Assembly (NCBI GenBank): GCA_016776635.1
Contig: JADHSZ010000012.1
Coordinates: 1 to 49,076, forward strand
From: Alphaproteobacteria bacterium
Lineage (GTDB): Bacteria > Pseudomonadota > Alphaproteobacteria > UBA11136
Direction: 5' to 3'
Length of the DNA stretch: 49,076 bases
This document shows, piece after piece, positions 1 to 10,823 of the stretch. How positions within the stretch are numbered: position 1 is the first letter of the stretch; each line of letters opens with the position of its first letter. The position numbers and the translations under genes are program-made. A model generated the notes under the pieces. That model made no database searches and was not told the origin of the DNA. It was given only the letters and a program-made list of their open reading frames with translations.

Positions 1-469
1 AAAGCTCCGACGGCATCAGATCCTCGAAACCGGCAAGGTCCACCACTTCCAGCTTCAACCGGGCCATGATCTGCATGGTCATTTCGTCGAGCTCGGTCAA
101 CTCGCGCAGGGGAAGTTTGATGTTTTCCCCCACCGACATAGAGGTAAACAGGGCGCCGCCCTGAAATGCCACGCCCATCTTCTTGCGAATCTCGAACATC
201 TCGTCGCTGGTAATGGTGGCGATGTCTTTTCCGAAAATGTGGACATGGCCAGATGTGGGGATTTCCAGCGCCATGATATGGCGCAGGAAGGTGCTCTTTC
301 CCGACCCGCTGCCGCCCATGATGACCATGATCTCGCCTTCGTAGATGTCGAGATTGACATCGTTGAGAATCATGCGGTCACCGTAATGGGTGACGAGATC
401 ACGCACCTCGATAGCTACCTTGGGGGCTGTCTGTTGTGCCGTATCCTTTGTCTGCCTTGCCTTGGCCAT
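1..469 (-). CDS. mlaF: MlaF-like ABC transporter ATP-binding protein (3' end cut by window edge)
   Basis: Cytoplasmic ATPase of an Mla-type ABC transporter that moves phospholipid between the inner and outer membrane faces together with MlaE. Only the first ~156 residues are in the window. Walker A GGSGSGKST lies at residues 52-60 and the Q-loop glutamine is in AFQGGALF near residue 103. The fragment stops at MPSEL, just where the signature motif should begin. The ATG at 469 lies 6 bp after the stop of the MlaE gene, so the two are co-transcribed. The spacing GGALFTSMSVGEN and the position next to MlaE fit the MlaF family rather than a general importer. MlaD and MlaC would be expected beyond position 1, which cannot be seen here. 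Confidence 0.9.
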   Translation of the reverse strand, partial: MAKARQTKDTAQQTAPKVAIEVRDLVTHYGDRMILNDVNLDIYEGEIMVIMGGSGSGKSTFLRHIMALEIPTSGHVHIFGKDIATITSDEMFEIRKKMGVAFQGGALFTSMSVGENIKLPLRELTELDEMTMQIMARLKLEVVDLAGFEDLMPSEL

Positions 470-475
470 TTTCCG

Positions 476-1276
476 CTATCGTGTGGTGAGAAATGCGAAC
501 AGCATATCGGCGATGACGATGAGGGTGATGGAAACCACCACCGAACGCGTGGTTACGCGCCCCACGCCCTCGGCCCCGCCGGTCACGGAATTACCGCTGA
601 CCACCCCTACCAGGGTAATGAGAATGGCGAAAATAAAGGTTTTCTGAAGCCCGTGCAGCACGTCATCCACCTTCAGCACGTCTATGGTCTGGTCGATATA
701 GGCCGCCATGCTAATCCCCAGGTCCAGCGACACATAAATGCCGGCAGCGAAAAGAGCCACAATATCCGACCAGATGGTCAGCATGGGCAGCATAACCATC
801 ATCGCGAGGAGCGCCGGGGCCACCAGGAACCGCACCGGGTTGATGCCGATCACGCGCAGGGCGTCCACTTCCTGATTAATCTTCATGGTAGAGAGTCGCG
901 CCGCCAGTGCCGATCCCGAGCGCCCGGCAATGAGAATACCCGTAATCAAGGCGGAAAACTCACGGGTGACGGAAAGCGCGATACCCACCACCACGCGGGA
1001 TTCGGCGCCGAAGGTGCGCAGGGTATAGATGCCCTGAATCGCCAGCATGACACCGATGGTGCCCGCCAGCACCGTGACGATGGGAATCGCTCGGATACCC
1101 ACCTCTATCATCTGCACAAAAATGGAATCCATGCGCACCGGCTGACCTCGCCGCCAGCCGCCGAAAAGCCAGTAGAGGCTTTCCATAAATAGCAGGGCGC
1201 CGTGGCCCACCTCCTCCACCATGGCTAAGGTGGCACGGCCCACCCGGTCGGAGAATGCGGTCAGTTTTGTAATCAC
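476..1276 (-). CDS. mlaE: MlaE-family lipid transport permease
   Basis: Inner-membrane permease of the Mla (retrograde phospholipid) ABC transporter, 266 residues, the usual family length. Family-typical stretches are visible: GTIGVMLAIQGIYTLRTFGAE, then a central GRSGSALAARLSTMKINQEVDALRVIGINP, and a hydrophobic C-terminal half with several membrane spans. Its start codon overlaps the last base of the upstream STAS gene (1276), and the ATPase gene follows after 6 bp, so STAS-MlaE-MlaF form one unit. Mla systems use a STAS subunit (MlaB), so the 1276-1608 gene is the natural partner. Confidence 0.93.
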   Translation of the reverse strand: MITKLTAFSDRVGRATLAMVEEVGHGALLFMESLYWLFGGWRRGQPVRMDSIFVQMIEVGIRAIPIVTVLAGTIGVMLAIQGIYTLRTFGAESRVVVGIALSVTREFSALITGILIAGRSGSALAARLSTMKINQEVDALRVIGINPVRFLVAPALLAMMVMLPMLTIWSDIVALFAAGIYVSLDLGISMAAYIDQTIDVLKVDDVLHGLQKTFIFAILITLVGVVSGNSVTGGAEGVGRVTTRSVVVSITLIVIADMLFAFLTTR

Positions 1277-1608
1277 TAGCCGAGCGACTCCAGGCCGGCA
1301 TCAAGGCTGTCATGGATGGTGAACACCTTGTTCAGCCGCGCCAGTTCCAGAACCCTCATGGCGCCGGCGCTCACCGCGGCCAGGGCAAATGCCGTCTGCG
1401 CCTTGCGCGCCGCCTGATAGGCCTCCACAAGAGAGGCGACCCCAGAACTGTCGATATAACCGACACCGGAAAGATCCACGAGAACGCTCCCTCCTCGCCC
1501 CACGCATTCGAGAAGAACCTTGCGCGCGGCAGGGGCCTGTTCAAAGTCCACGTCGCCGTTGAGAACAACCACGAGGACGCTTCCTTCTTCCCTGATTTGA
1601 TGTTCCAT
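1276..1608 (-). CDS. STAS-domain protein, MlaB-like or anti-sigma factor antagonist
   Basis: A single STAS domain of 110 residues. The strand-helix pattern ends in DLSGVGYIDSSGVASLVEA, with the DSSG motif at residues 53-56; the second serine is the residue phosphorylated in SpoIIAA/RsbV relatives. The gene overlaps the MlaE start by one base. It could be the STAS subunit of the Mla transporter (MlaB), a phospho-switch antagonist working with the RsbW-like kinase two genes upstream, or both. It resembles the next STAS protein upstream (same length class, same DSSG site), so the pair probably arose by duplication. Position favours MlaB; sequence alone does not decide. Confidence 0.85.
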   Translation of the reverse strand: MEHQIREEGSVLVVVLNGDVDFEQAPAARKVLLECVGRGGSVLVDLSGVGYIDSSGVASLVEAYQAARKAQTAFALAAVSAGAMRVLELARLNKVFTIHDSLDAGLESLG

Positions 1609-1658
1609 GACTTCCCTATCCGTCCTGTAATTATGTACTTAACTATGTACTGTGGCGC

Positions 1659-2009
1659 TTAACCGCCACTTTTCGTCTTCCTGTCCGCTAGCGCGTCCTC
1701 GAGGCTAGCATGGATGGTGAGCACCTCGTCGAGCTTGGCCAGAGTCAGCACCCGCCGGGGGATTTTTCCCACCTCCGCAAGATGAAGGCGCACACCCTTA
1801 TTTTTCGCCTCGCGGTCGGCTTCCACCAGGGTTTCTATGCCGCTGCTGTCAAGATAGCCCACTTTGGAGAAATCGAGAATGACATCCTTGCCCTTATCGA
1901 CGCATTCGAGAAGGAGCTTGCGGACGGTGGGAGCGTGCTCCAGGTCCACGTCGCCATCGAAGGCAATTACCAAAGCCCCTTCCTGTTCACTGAGTGAATG
2001 CGTCAACAT
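1659..2009 (-). CDS. STAS-domain anti-sigma factor antagonist (RsbV/SpoIIAA-like)
   Basis: A 116-residue STAS protein. The phospho-acceptor site is DFSKVGYLDSSGIETLVEA with DSSG at residues 54-57, so Ser56 is the expected phosphorylation site. It lies 5 bp downstream of the RsbW-like kinase gene, as in classic partner-switching operons where kinase and antagonist are co-translated. The kinase would phosphorylate and inactivate it, and the SpoIIE-type phosphatase encoded two genes upstream would reactivate it. The 50 bp gap to the next STAS gene contains a direct repeat TATGTACT (twice, 4 bp apart) of unknown meaning. Confidence 0.87.
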   Translation of the reverse strand: MLTHSLSEQEGALVIAFDGDVDLEHAPTVRKLLLECVDKGKDVILDFSKVGYLDSSGIETLVEADREAKNKGVRLHLAEVGKIPRRVLTLAKLDEVLTIHASLEDALADRKTKSGG

Positions 2010-2014
2010 ATCTC

Positions 2015-2440
2015 TTACCCTATTTTTTTGACCATTCTGAGGATGTTCCCACCCCCGTCCCGCGGAGACATGAAGGCGGTCTCGTCCATGATTTCCTCAA
2101 TAAAATGAGTGCCAAGCCCGCCGGGCCGGATATCGTCTATATCGCGGGGCTTGATTTTCTCCACTTCCACGGAAGGCGCGAAGTCACGCAGTTTCATCAC
2201 AACGGAGTCTCCACAGCGCAGGAATTCAAGGACGATCACCTCCCGGGGATCTCCGCCATAGGCGTGGCAGATAACGTTCTGGCAGGCCTCGTTCACGGCA
2301 ATCACCAGATCGTTGGCGTCTGCTTCATCGAGCCCGCATATGCGGCCGGCCTCCCCCACCAGGGCGCGTACCATCTTCAAGCGGTCGGGAGAGGAGGAAA
2401 ACCGCAACTGGAAAAGCAGTTCTTCCTTTTCCTCGTTCAT
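2015..2440 (-). CDS. RsbW/SpoIIAB-like serine kinase (anti-sigma regulatory factor)
   Basis: GHKL-fold ATP-binding protein of 141 residues, HATPase_c_2 type. The N-box reads VIAVNEACQNVICHAYGG (E51, N54 and H59 in the expected spacing), and the later glycine-rich segment is RPGGLGTHFIEEIMD at about residues 105-119. Members of this family phosphorylate STAS antagonists and bind a target sigma or other partner. The gene overlaps the phosphatase gene by 4 bp (ATGA) and is 5 bp from the STAS gene. No sigma factor is encoded in the visible part of the operon, so the target that it sequesters is unknown; the lipid transporter is one possibility (inference). Confidence 0.88.
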   Translation of the reverse strand: MNEEKEELLFQLRFSSSPDRLKMVRALVGEAGRICGLDEADANDLVIAVNEACQNVICHAYGGDPREVIVLEFLRCGDSVVMKLRDFAPSVEVEKIKPRDIDDIRPGGLGTHFIEEIMDETAFMSPRDGGGNILRMVKKIG

Positions 2441-3723
2441 GGGCTCTGTTTCCCCTGACTTTCTACGGCGAGAAGGGTTAAATCGTCGAAAAGATCCCCC
2501 TTACCGGAGAGACGGTCGGCGATGGTGTCGAGCCGCTGCGGCATAGACAGCCCGGAAAGTTCGCCGATCATGGCCTTCAGCCCGTCCACCCCCAGCATGT
2601 CCTCGTCCCCCACATGGCTTTCGGTAACACCGTCGGTGAAAATGTACAGAGCTCCCCCCTCCAGCGGTAATTCGATTTCGGAAAACTCCATACCCGGAGC
2701 AATACCCAGAGGTGGCGCATCGGCCTCGAAATTGCGGAAGGCGCCGTCCCGGTCCCTGTAGAGCGGTGGTTCGTGCCCGGCATTGGCGATAACCAGCCTG
2801 TCTTTTTTATGATCATACACGCCCCCCACCATGGTTACGAACATGCCCTTGGTAGCGGTCTCGCAGATTTCCTCGTTGACCTTGGCCAGCAACCGTCCGG
2901 GATTTGTGGTTTCCCGGCCCAGGCAACGGTAAAGACTGGAGGTCTTTGCCATGAGCAGGGCCGCGTTCATGCCCTTGCCCGACACATCACCGATAGCAAA
3001 ACCGATACGGCCGTCTTCGAGGGGAAAGAAATTGTAGAAATCCCCGGACACCCCACGCGCCGGAAAGTTAACACCACATACGGGAAAAGGCGAAGGCGGG
3101 CGTTCGGGCAACAGGCCACGCTGAATCTCGGCGGCCAGTTCCAGCTCGCGGCGTAGCTTTTCCTGTTCCACCAGTTCTTCGGCCATGCGCGCATTGAGGA
3201 TCGCCAGCGCCGCCGAACTGGACAGGGCCTGGAGCACGTGACGATCATTTTCTTCGAACAGGCCGTTCCCGCATTTCTTGTTCAGCACCTCGATGGCGCC
3301 GATGCGCTGTTCCTTCACGCTCATGGGCGAACACAGGATGGAACGGGTAGTGAAACCGGTTTGGGCGTCCACTTCGGCGGCGAAATCCGGGTTTTCAGCC
3401 ACATCACGGACCATCTGGCAAATATTATCGCGGATGCAGCTTCCCACAATTCCCTGTTCGGCGGGAATCCGCAGGCCGGTAATATCCACCGGTCCGTCAC
3501 AGGCGACACAGACAAGCTCGGTGTCATCGTTTTTAAGCAGGAACAGGGAGCCAGCCTCGGCGTCGAGATAGGATGTGATACGGGCCAGCGCCTTGTGCAG
3601 GGTTTCCACGATATCCATGGAGGCCGCGAAGTCGCGGCTCATCTCGGAGAGCAGTTCTACGGTATCGCCGTATTCCTGGCCCGAGCGCGGCGCCGCCAGA
3701 TCATATGCGGTCTGCAGGGACAT
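2437..3723 (-). CDS. GAF domain + SpoIIE/RsbU-type PP2C serine phosphatase
   Basis: Cytoplasmic phosphatase of a partner-switching pathway, 428 residues. A GAF sensor domain occupies roughly residues 35-178, followed by a short coiled coil (EELVEQEKLRRELELAAEI) and the PP2C_SIG domain from about 205. Metal-binding aspartates are visible in GVSGDFY (~225-230), AIGDVSGKGMNAALLM (~243-258), IFTDGVTE and FDDLTLL. It would dephosphorylate one or both STAS proteins downstream. No transmembrane segment is present, so the GAF domain probably senses an internal small molecule or redox state; the ligand cannot be told from sequence. It is the first gene of the operon; 103 bp separate it from the secretion adaptor gene. 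Confidence 0.9.
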   Translation of the reverse strand: MSLQTAYDLAAPRSGQEYGDTVELLSEMSRDFAASMDIVETLHKALARITSYLDAEAGSLFLLKNDDTELVCVACDGPVDITGLRIPAEQGIVGSCIRDNICQMVRDVAENPDFAAEVDAQTGFTTRSILCSPMSVKEQRIGAIEVLNKKCGNGLFEENDRHVLQALSSSAALAILNARMAEELVEQEKLRRELELAAEIQRGLLPERPPSPFPVCGVNFPARGVSGDFYNFFPLEDGRIGFAIGDVSGKGMNAALLMAKTSSLYRCLGRETTNPGRLLAKVNEEICETATKGMFVTMVGGVYDHKKDRLVIANAGHEPPLYRDRDGAFRNFEADAPPLGIAPGMEFSEIELPLEGGALYIFTDGVTESHVGDEDMLGVDGLKAMIGELSGLSMPQRLDTIADRLSGKGDLFDDLTLLAVESQGKQSP

Positions 3724-3826
3724 GAGAGGAACTATGCCCGCTTTAGAGTGCGGGGTAAATCATGGAAGGAAAGGGGATAATGTCTGCTCTTTAGTCGGGG
3801 GCGGAATCATGTAAGTGGAAGAAATT

Positions 3827-5158
3827 CTAGCGCTCGCGCATGGTGCTCTGGGCTCCGTCGATGAAGGGGTTGAGAATATATTCCATGACCGAGCGGGTTC
3901 CCGTGAGGATGTTGCACATGACCGCCACGCCTGGCACAAGGCGATAGCGCGCGGAGCGGCGCTCGAAGTAATCACGTTCGATTTCGATACGTACCTTGTA
4001 ATAGGGAATACCGTCGGCCGTTTCCTTCGTATCTGGACTGACCAGCACCACCTCGCCATCGAGATTGCCGAAACGCACGGCGTCGGCAGAGGCCAGCTGC
4101 ACAGTTGCCGTCTGGCCAGGATGCACATAGCCCACGTCCTGTACCGGCAGCTGGGCTTCCACCACCAGCCGGTCCCCGCCGGGCACCAGGTCCACCACCG
4201 TGTCGCCGGGCGCCACCACACCGCCCACGGTGGTCACATAAAGAGTATTGACCACGCCATCGACTGGGGAGCGCAGCACCGTGCGCTTCAGGCTGTCTTC
4301 GAACTTGCTCATACGGCTCGAAAGCTCGTCCAGAGAGCGGCGTTTTTCATCCAGATCCTGGCGCACCTGTTCCTGGTCGGAATCCCTGATCCCGGCAAGG
4401 CGAACCTGGGCTTCCTTGTGCGCGGCCACGGCGCTAGGCAAGGCAGCCTCGTCCTCGCCGACACGGCCTTTCAACTCGGCGGCGTCCTTGAGCAGGTTGA
4501 GATGCAGCATGCGGTTGGTGAGGTCGTCCTTGAGCAGGTCCTCGCTGATGGCAATCTGTTCCTTCAGAAGCTTCAGGCTTTCCTTTTCGTTGACAAGACG
4601 GGCGCTGATTATCTTGATCTCCTGGCTGCGCTGGGTCACTAGTTCGCGCTGGGCACCAATCTGGTTGTCGAGGCGGCTGCGCCGGGTTTCAAACAGGGCT
4701 ATGGCCTGGTTCACTAAATGGGGGTGGGCGGCGGTGATGTCCGCGGGAAAAACGGGTTCACCGGCACCTGTCAGTTCTGCCTCGAGCCGCGCCAGGTCAA
4801 CCCGCAGCGAGGTCAGCCTTACCGTCAGTTCTTCCACGTCGGCGCCGCTAGTGGTGGATTCTAGGACCACCAGTGGCTGGTCTTTTGTTACTTCCTCGCC
4901 TTCGCGAATGAGAATCTCGCTGATAATACCGCCTTCCAGATGTTGCACGCTTTTTACCTGGCTCGAGGGGACGACCTCGCCGCTGGCAGTGCTGACGATG
5001 TCGAGACGGCCGAGCCACGACCAAGCCAGAAAACCCACCACCAGGGCCATACACAAAAAAAGAAAAACATGGGTCATGGCCCGCACTTCCGATTCCTCCA
5101 CGAGCGCAGGATCGGAGCCGGGAGCGGCGGAAACTCCGTTTTCGGGAACCGTGGTCAT
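3827..5158 (-). CDS. HlyD-family type I secretion membrane fusion protein
   Basis: Periplasmic adaptor linking an inner-membrane ABC exporter to a TolC-like outer-membrane channel, 443 residues. A short cytoplasmic N-terminus is followed by one membrane segment (about residues 28-49). Then come the half-lipoyl segment with VKSVQHLEGGIISEI, a long helical hairpin (about 100-290) and the second lipoyl half TVLRSPVDGVVNTLYVTTVGG. A beta-barrel end containing YRLVPGVAVMCNILTG completes it. This is the PrtE/LapC type. The start ATG overlaps the end of the ABC gene (5155-5158), which marks translational coupling. Its natural cargo is the FecR-RTX protein encoded just upstream. Confidence 0.93.
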   Translation of the reverse strand: MTTVPENGVSAAPGSDPALVEESEVRAMTHVFLFLCMALVVGFLAWSWLGRLDIVSTASGEVVPSSQVKSVQHLEGGIISEILIREGEEVTKDQPLVVLESTTSGADVEELTVRLTSLRVDLARLEAELTGAGEPVFPADITAAHPHLVNQAIALFETRRSRLDNQIGAQRELVTQRSQEIKIISARLVNEKESLKLLKEQIAISEDLLKDDLTNRMLHLNLLKDAAELKGRVGEDEAALPSAVAAHKEAQVRLAGIRDSDQEQVRQDLDEKRRSLDELSSRMSKFEDSLKRTVLRSPVDGVVNTLYVTTVGGVVAPGDTVVDLVPGGDRLVVEAQLPVQDVGYVHPGQTATVQLASADAVRFGNLDGEVVLVSPDTKETADGIPYYKVRIEIERDYFERRSARYRLVPGVAVMCNILTGTRSVMEYILNPFIDGAQSTMRER

Positions 5159-6855
5159 GGCGATTTCTCGTGCTTGGGCCGGGCGGCCTGTGGCGCCGGG
5201 GTGTCCTTGGCGGCGTTGATCATGCGCGGCACCGGCTTGGAGTTGAGATCGAGAATATGACGGGTGCCCCTGATAATCTGCGGATCATGGGAAAAAGCGA
5301 TGATGGCACTTCCCCGGTGTGCGAATTCATTTAGAACCCTGTAGACTTGTTGGCTGCCCTCTACATCAAGCCCCTCTGTAGGCTCATCCACAACTACCAG
5401 ACGGCCATCCCCGGCAAGAGCGCGGGCCAAAGCGAGACGGCGGCGGATGCCAAGGGAGAGATTGGCGCCGTTCTGGGTGATGGGGGTAGCAAACCCCTGG
5501 GGGCTTTCATCGAGAAAACGGCGCAGGCCGGCGGATCTGATCACCTTGTTTTGTCCCTCTTCGTCCAGCTCCGGATTGAGGGCGAGAAGGTTGTCACGGA
5601 GGCTAGCATTGAGGAAGTGCGGCTCCTGGGGCATGTAAACAATCTGGCGACGCCACCATTCCGGCTGAATCTGAGCCAGGTCCACACCATCGATGAGAAT
5701 CTGGCCGCGCGAGGGCTCCAGCAGGCCAACGATGAGACGCGCCAAGGTGGTCTTGCCGGTGCCGTTGGCCCCGGCAACCACCAGAACAGCGCCCGGTGCC
5801 AGCTTGAGAGACAGCGATTCGAATAGGGGCCCGCTACCGCCGGGATGGGAAAAGGAGAGGTCCCTGAATTCAAGACCACCCTTATACTCACCCAGAATAG
5901 AACCAGCGAGCCGTTCTTGGGGAACCCGCACGAATTCCCGAAGCAGGCCGAGGGACTGCCGTGCCTTGGCAAAAACCTCGGAGAGCTGGGCCAGCTTTAC
6001 CACCGGGCCCAGCGCGCGGGCGGCCAGGATATTGGCGCCTATCATGGCGCCCACATTGAGATCACCGGCCACCACCTGCGTCGCCCCCACGGCAATGACA
6101 GCCACGCCCATTAGCGCCTGAGAGCTTTGGGTCGCCGTCTGCACTATTCCTTGGCGGGCGGCAATGTGGCGTTTGAGCCCCTGGAAGAGACTTCCGGTTT
6201 CCTTCCATATACGGCGCAGGAACGGTGCAGAATTGAAGGCCCGCACCGCGTCACCGGCAGCAACAGCCGAGCCCACCAGCGCGTTGCGGTGCCCCGAAGC
6301 CGAGATGAGATCCCGGACCGGCCTCCGTAGCGTGGAATGACTCACCAGTGACGCCAGAAAGACCACCACCAGGAAACTCCCGGCAATAACGGCCAGAACG
6401 GGGCTGAGCAGGGCCAGCACCGCTACGAACAGCAGGGCAAAGGGGACATCGAGAACCGCGGCCACGTTGACGGGGCTATAGGCGGCGTCGATGGAATCGG
6501 TGGCACTGACCACCTCGCGCTGCAGGCCTGGCGGCAGACGGTCAAGGGCCGCCGCCTTGGCGCCGATAAGCACGTCGAAAGCCGCCGCAGAAAGGGCAAC
6601 GTCCTTGCCGGCATTGACGCCTGCGGCCAGTTTCAGGCGCAGCTGGCGGAAGGCGAATTCGAGAACTATGGCGATCACTACCCCGGCAGTCAGGGTCGCC
6701 AGCGTGGCGTCCACCCCGTAGGCCACATAGCGGTTGAGGACCTGGATGACAAACAGGGGCGAGGCCAGCGCCAGAAGATTGGCGAAGAAGGACGCCGCCA
6801 CCAGCTCGGCGGCGATGAGAGGACGGGCGGCAAGGCGGGCAAACAGTTCCTTCAT
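5155..6855 (-). CDS. Type I secretion ABC permease/ATPase (PrtD-like) with atypical signature motif
   Basis: Fused membrane and ATPase subunit, 566 residues, without an N-terminal C39 peptidase domain. The membrane domain covers about residues 10-290 and the nucleotide-binding domain 325-540. Walker A is GANGTGKTT (~362-370), the Q-loop is YMPQEPHFLN, Walker B is LVVVDEP with the catalytic Glu491, and the switch histidine is present in FSHD (H523). The ABC signature is LSLGI (~466-470) instead of LSGGQ. The gene follows the RTX gene terminator and overlaps the adaptor gene by 4 bp. Export of the adjacent FecR-RTX protein is the obvious job. The odd signature may be a subfamily trait; see findings. 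Confidence 0.92.
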   Translation of the reverse strand: MKELFARLAARPLIAAELVAASFFANLLALASPLFVIQVLNRYVAYGVDATLATLTAGVVIAIVLEFAFRQLRLKLAAGVNAGKDVALSAAAFDVLIGAKAAALDRLPPGLQREVVSATDSIDAAYSPVNVAAVLDVPFALLFVAVLALLSPVLAVIAGSFLVVVFLASLVSHSTLRRPVRDLISASGHRNALVGSAVAAGDAVRAFNSAPFLRRIWKETGSLFQGLKRHIAARQGIVQTATQSSQALMGVAVIAVGATQVVAGDLNVGAMIGANILAARALGPVVKLAQLSEVFAKARQSLGLLREFVRVPQERLAGSILGEYKGGLEFRDLSFSHPGGSGPLFESLSLKLAPGAVLVVAGANGTGKTTLARLIVGLLEPSRGQILIDGVDLAQIQPEWWRRQIVYMPQEPHFLNASLRDNLLALNPELDEEGQNKVIRSAGLRRFLDESPQGFATPITQNGANLSLGIRRRLALARALAGDGRLVVVDEPTEGLDVEGSQQVYRVLNEFAHRGSAIIAFSHDPQIIRGTRHILDLNSKPVPRMINAAKDTPAPQAARPKHEKSP

Positions 6856-6940
6856 AGGCGACCTTCTTTCCGCTATCGCTCAGCCGGCATTCCGGCCGCA
6901 AGGCCTAGTATAATGGGAAGGGGAGAATTTGCATAAAAAG

Positions 6941-6967
6941 GGCGTTTCCGGCGGTTCAGGAAACGCC
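6941..6967 (-). terminator. Rho-independent terminator after the FecR-RTX gene
   Basis: On the minus strand, perfect 9 bp arms GGCGTTTCC / GGAAACGCC enclose a 9-base loop and are followed by CTTTTTATG (T-run at plus 6935-6939). It sits 32 bp after the stop of the RTX gene and 86 bp before the ABC start. It could let most transcripts end after the abundant cargo while some read through into the exporter genes (inference). Confidence 0.8.
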
Positions 6968-6998
6968 TGAACCTGTAAGACAATCAAGATCAATGACG

Positions 6999-9959
<2,961 letters not shown>

Positions 9960-10111
9960 AGGAAAACCCCAAAACAGTGATGAGTATATTACATACGATT
10001 CACCAGACTAATGCAAAACGATGTCCGACTCAGCCCTTTATAAAAAAATTCAGCAAGTGTGACCGCCGTCACTTCAATAAACACTCCATTCCTCCACACT
10101 GTGGTTTGAAA

Positions 10112-10181
10112 GTGATCGCCTTCCCAAGACATGGGGGTGGTTGCACCAGGTTCAAACTGAACGAAGCAAAGGGGAATTATG
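10112..10181 (+). promoter_or_regulatory. Structured 5' leader of the glycine-zipper lipoprotein (copy 1)
   Basis: This 70-base stretch ends at the lipoprotein start codon and matches 10754-10823 without gaps at about 80 percent. Hairpin I pairs 10117-10123 with 10133-10139 using several G-U pairs around a CCAAGACAT loop. Hairpin II is GTTCA-AAC-TGAAC (10150-10162). A Shine-Dalgarno-like AAAGGGGAA follows. It does not look like a riboswitch class that I recognise. Confidence 0.6.
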
Positions 10182-10721
10182 ATGTTTAGTCCCGTATATC
10201 CAAGGCGTAAGACCCTTATGGACGACCCTATTCCTGAGACCCATAACACAAAGAAGGCACACTTAATTATTCCCATAATTGTTGCAGTCTTTACCTTAAG
10301 TGCCTGTCAGAACGGACCGGGTGGCAAGGAACTCTTTGGTGCGCTGGGCGGTGCCGCAGTTGGTGGCCTTCTCGGCTCACAAATCGGAAGCGGAGCCGGT
10401 CAGTTAGCAGCTACCGCCGGTGGCACTCTTCTCGGTGCTCTGGTAGGCGGCAGCATCGGCCGTTCACTAGACGACGTGGACCAGATGAAAGCCGAGCAGG
10501 CTAACACTCAGGCTCAGTCGGTTCCCATCGGTGAGACCATCTCCTGGAACAATCCCGATTCCGGTCATAGTGGCACCGTTACCCCCACACGTGATGGCTA
10601 CACCAATAATGGCGATTACTGCCGGGAATTTCAGCGGACCATTACTATAGACGGAAAGGTAGAACGGGCTCACGGAATTGCATGCCGCCAACCCGATGGA
10701 TCCTGGCGCGTAGGAGCCTAG
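10179..10721 (+). CDS. Glycine-zipper (17 kDa antigen-like) lipoprotein
   Basis: A 180-residue predicted lipoprotein. A basic n-region (KKAH) is followed by a hydrophobic stretch LIIPIIVAVFTLSAC, with the lipobox cysteine at residue 43. A glycine-zipper segment comes next (GALGGAAVGGLLGSQIGSG ... GGTLLGALVGGSIGRSL, about 50-92), of the Rickettsia 17 kDa / 2TM glycine-zipper family. The C-terminal half, with NPDSGHSGTVTPTRDGY and CREFQRTITIDGKVE, resembles the surface-antigen domain found in the same family. Such proteins are outer-membrane or envelope lipoproteins of uncertain function. The ATG at 10179 (with a second ATG at 10182) has AAAGGGGAA upstream. The gene is divergent from the FecR-RTX gene across a 219 bp shared regulatory region. 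Confidence 0.85.
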   Translation: MMFSPVYPRRKTLMDDPIPETHNTKKAHLIIPIIVAVFTLSACQNGPGGKELFGALGGAAVGGLLGSQIGSGAGQLAATAGGTLLGALVGGSIGRSLDDVDQMKAEQANTQAQSVPIGETISWNNPDSGHSGTVTPTRDGYTNNGDYCREFQRTITIDGKVERAHGIACRQPDGSWRVGA

Positions 10722-10753
10722 CCGTCTTCAGGCTTACTCACTGCAGTTAAAGA

Positions 10754-10823
10754 GCGATCACCTCCCCAAGATATGGAGGTGGTCGCACCGGGTTCAAACT
10801 GAACGAGAAAATGAGGAATTACG
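10754..10823 (+). repeat. Second copy of the structured leader (degenerate start codon)
   Basis: An ungapped, about 80 percent identical copy of 10112-10181. The position matching the lipoprotein ATG reads ACG here. Hairpin I is intact with Watson-Crick pairs (CACCTCC at 10759-10765 with GGAGGTG at 10775-10781). Hairpin II (10792-10804) is identical to copy 1. The two copies flank the lipoprotein gene as direct repeats. Confidence 0.7.

Noticed and set aside
239..1192. 317-codon plus-strand frame across mlaF/mlaE
   Set aside because: Antisense of two clearly recognised Mla genes.
10112..10181. Known riboswitch (for example a c-di-GMP class) in the lipoprotein leader
   Set aside because: The conserved core of known classes that I can recall is not present; only two simple hairpins are seen, so it is listed as an unclassified leader.
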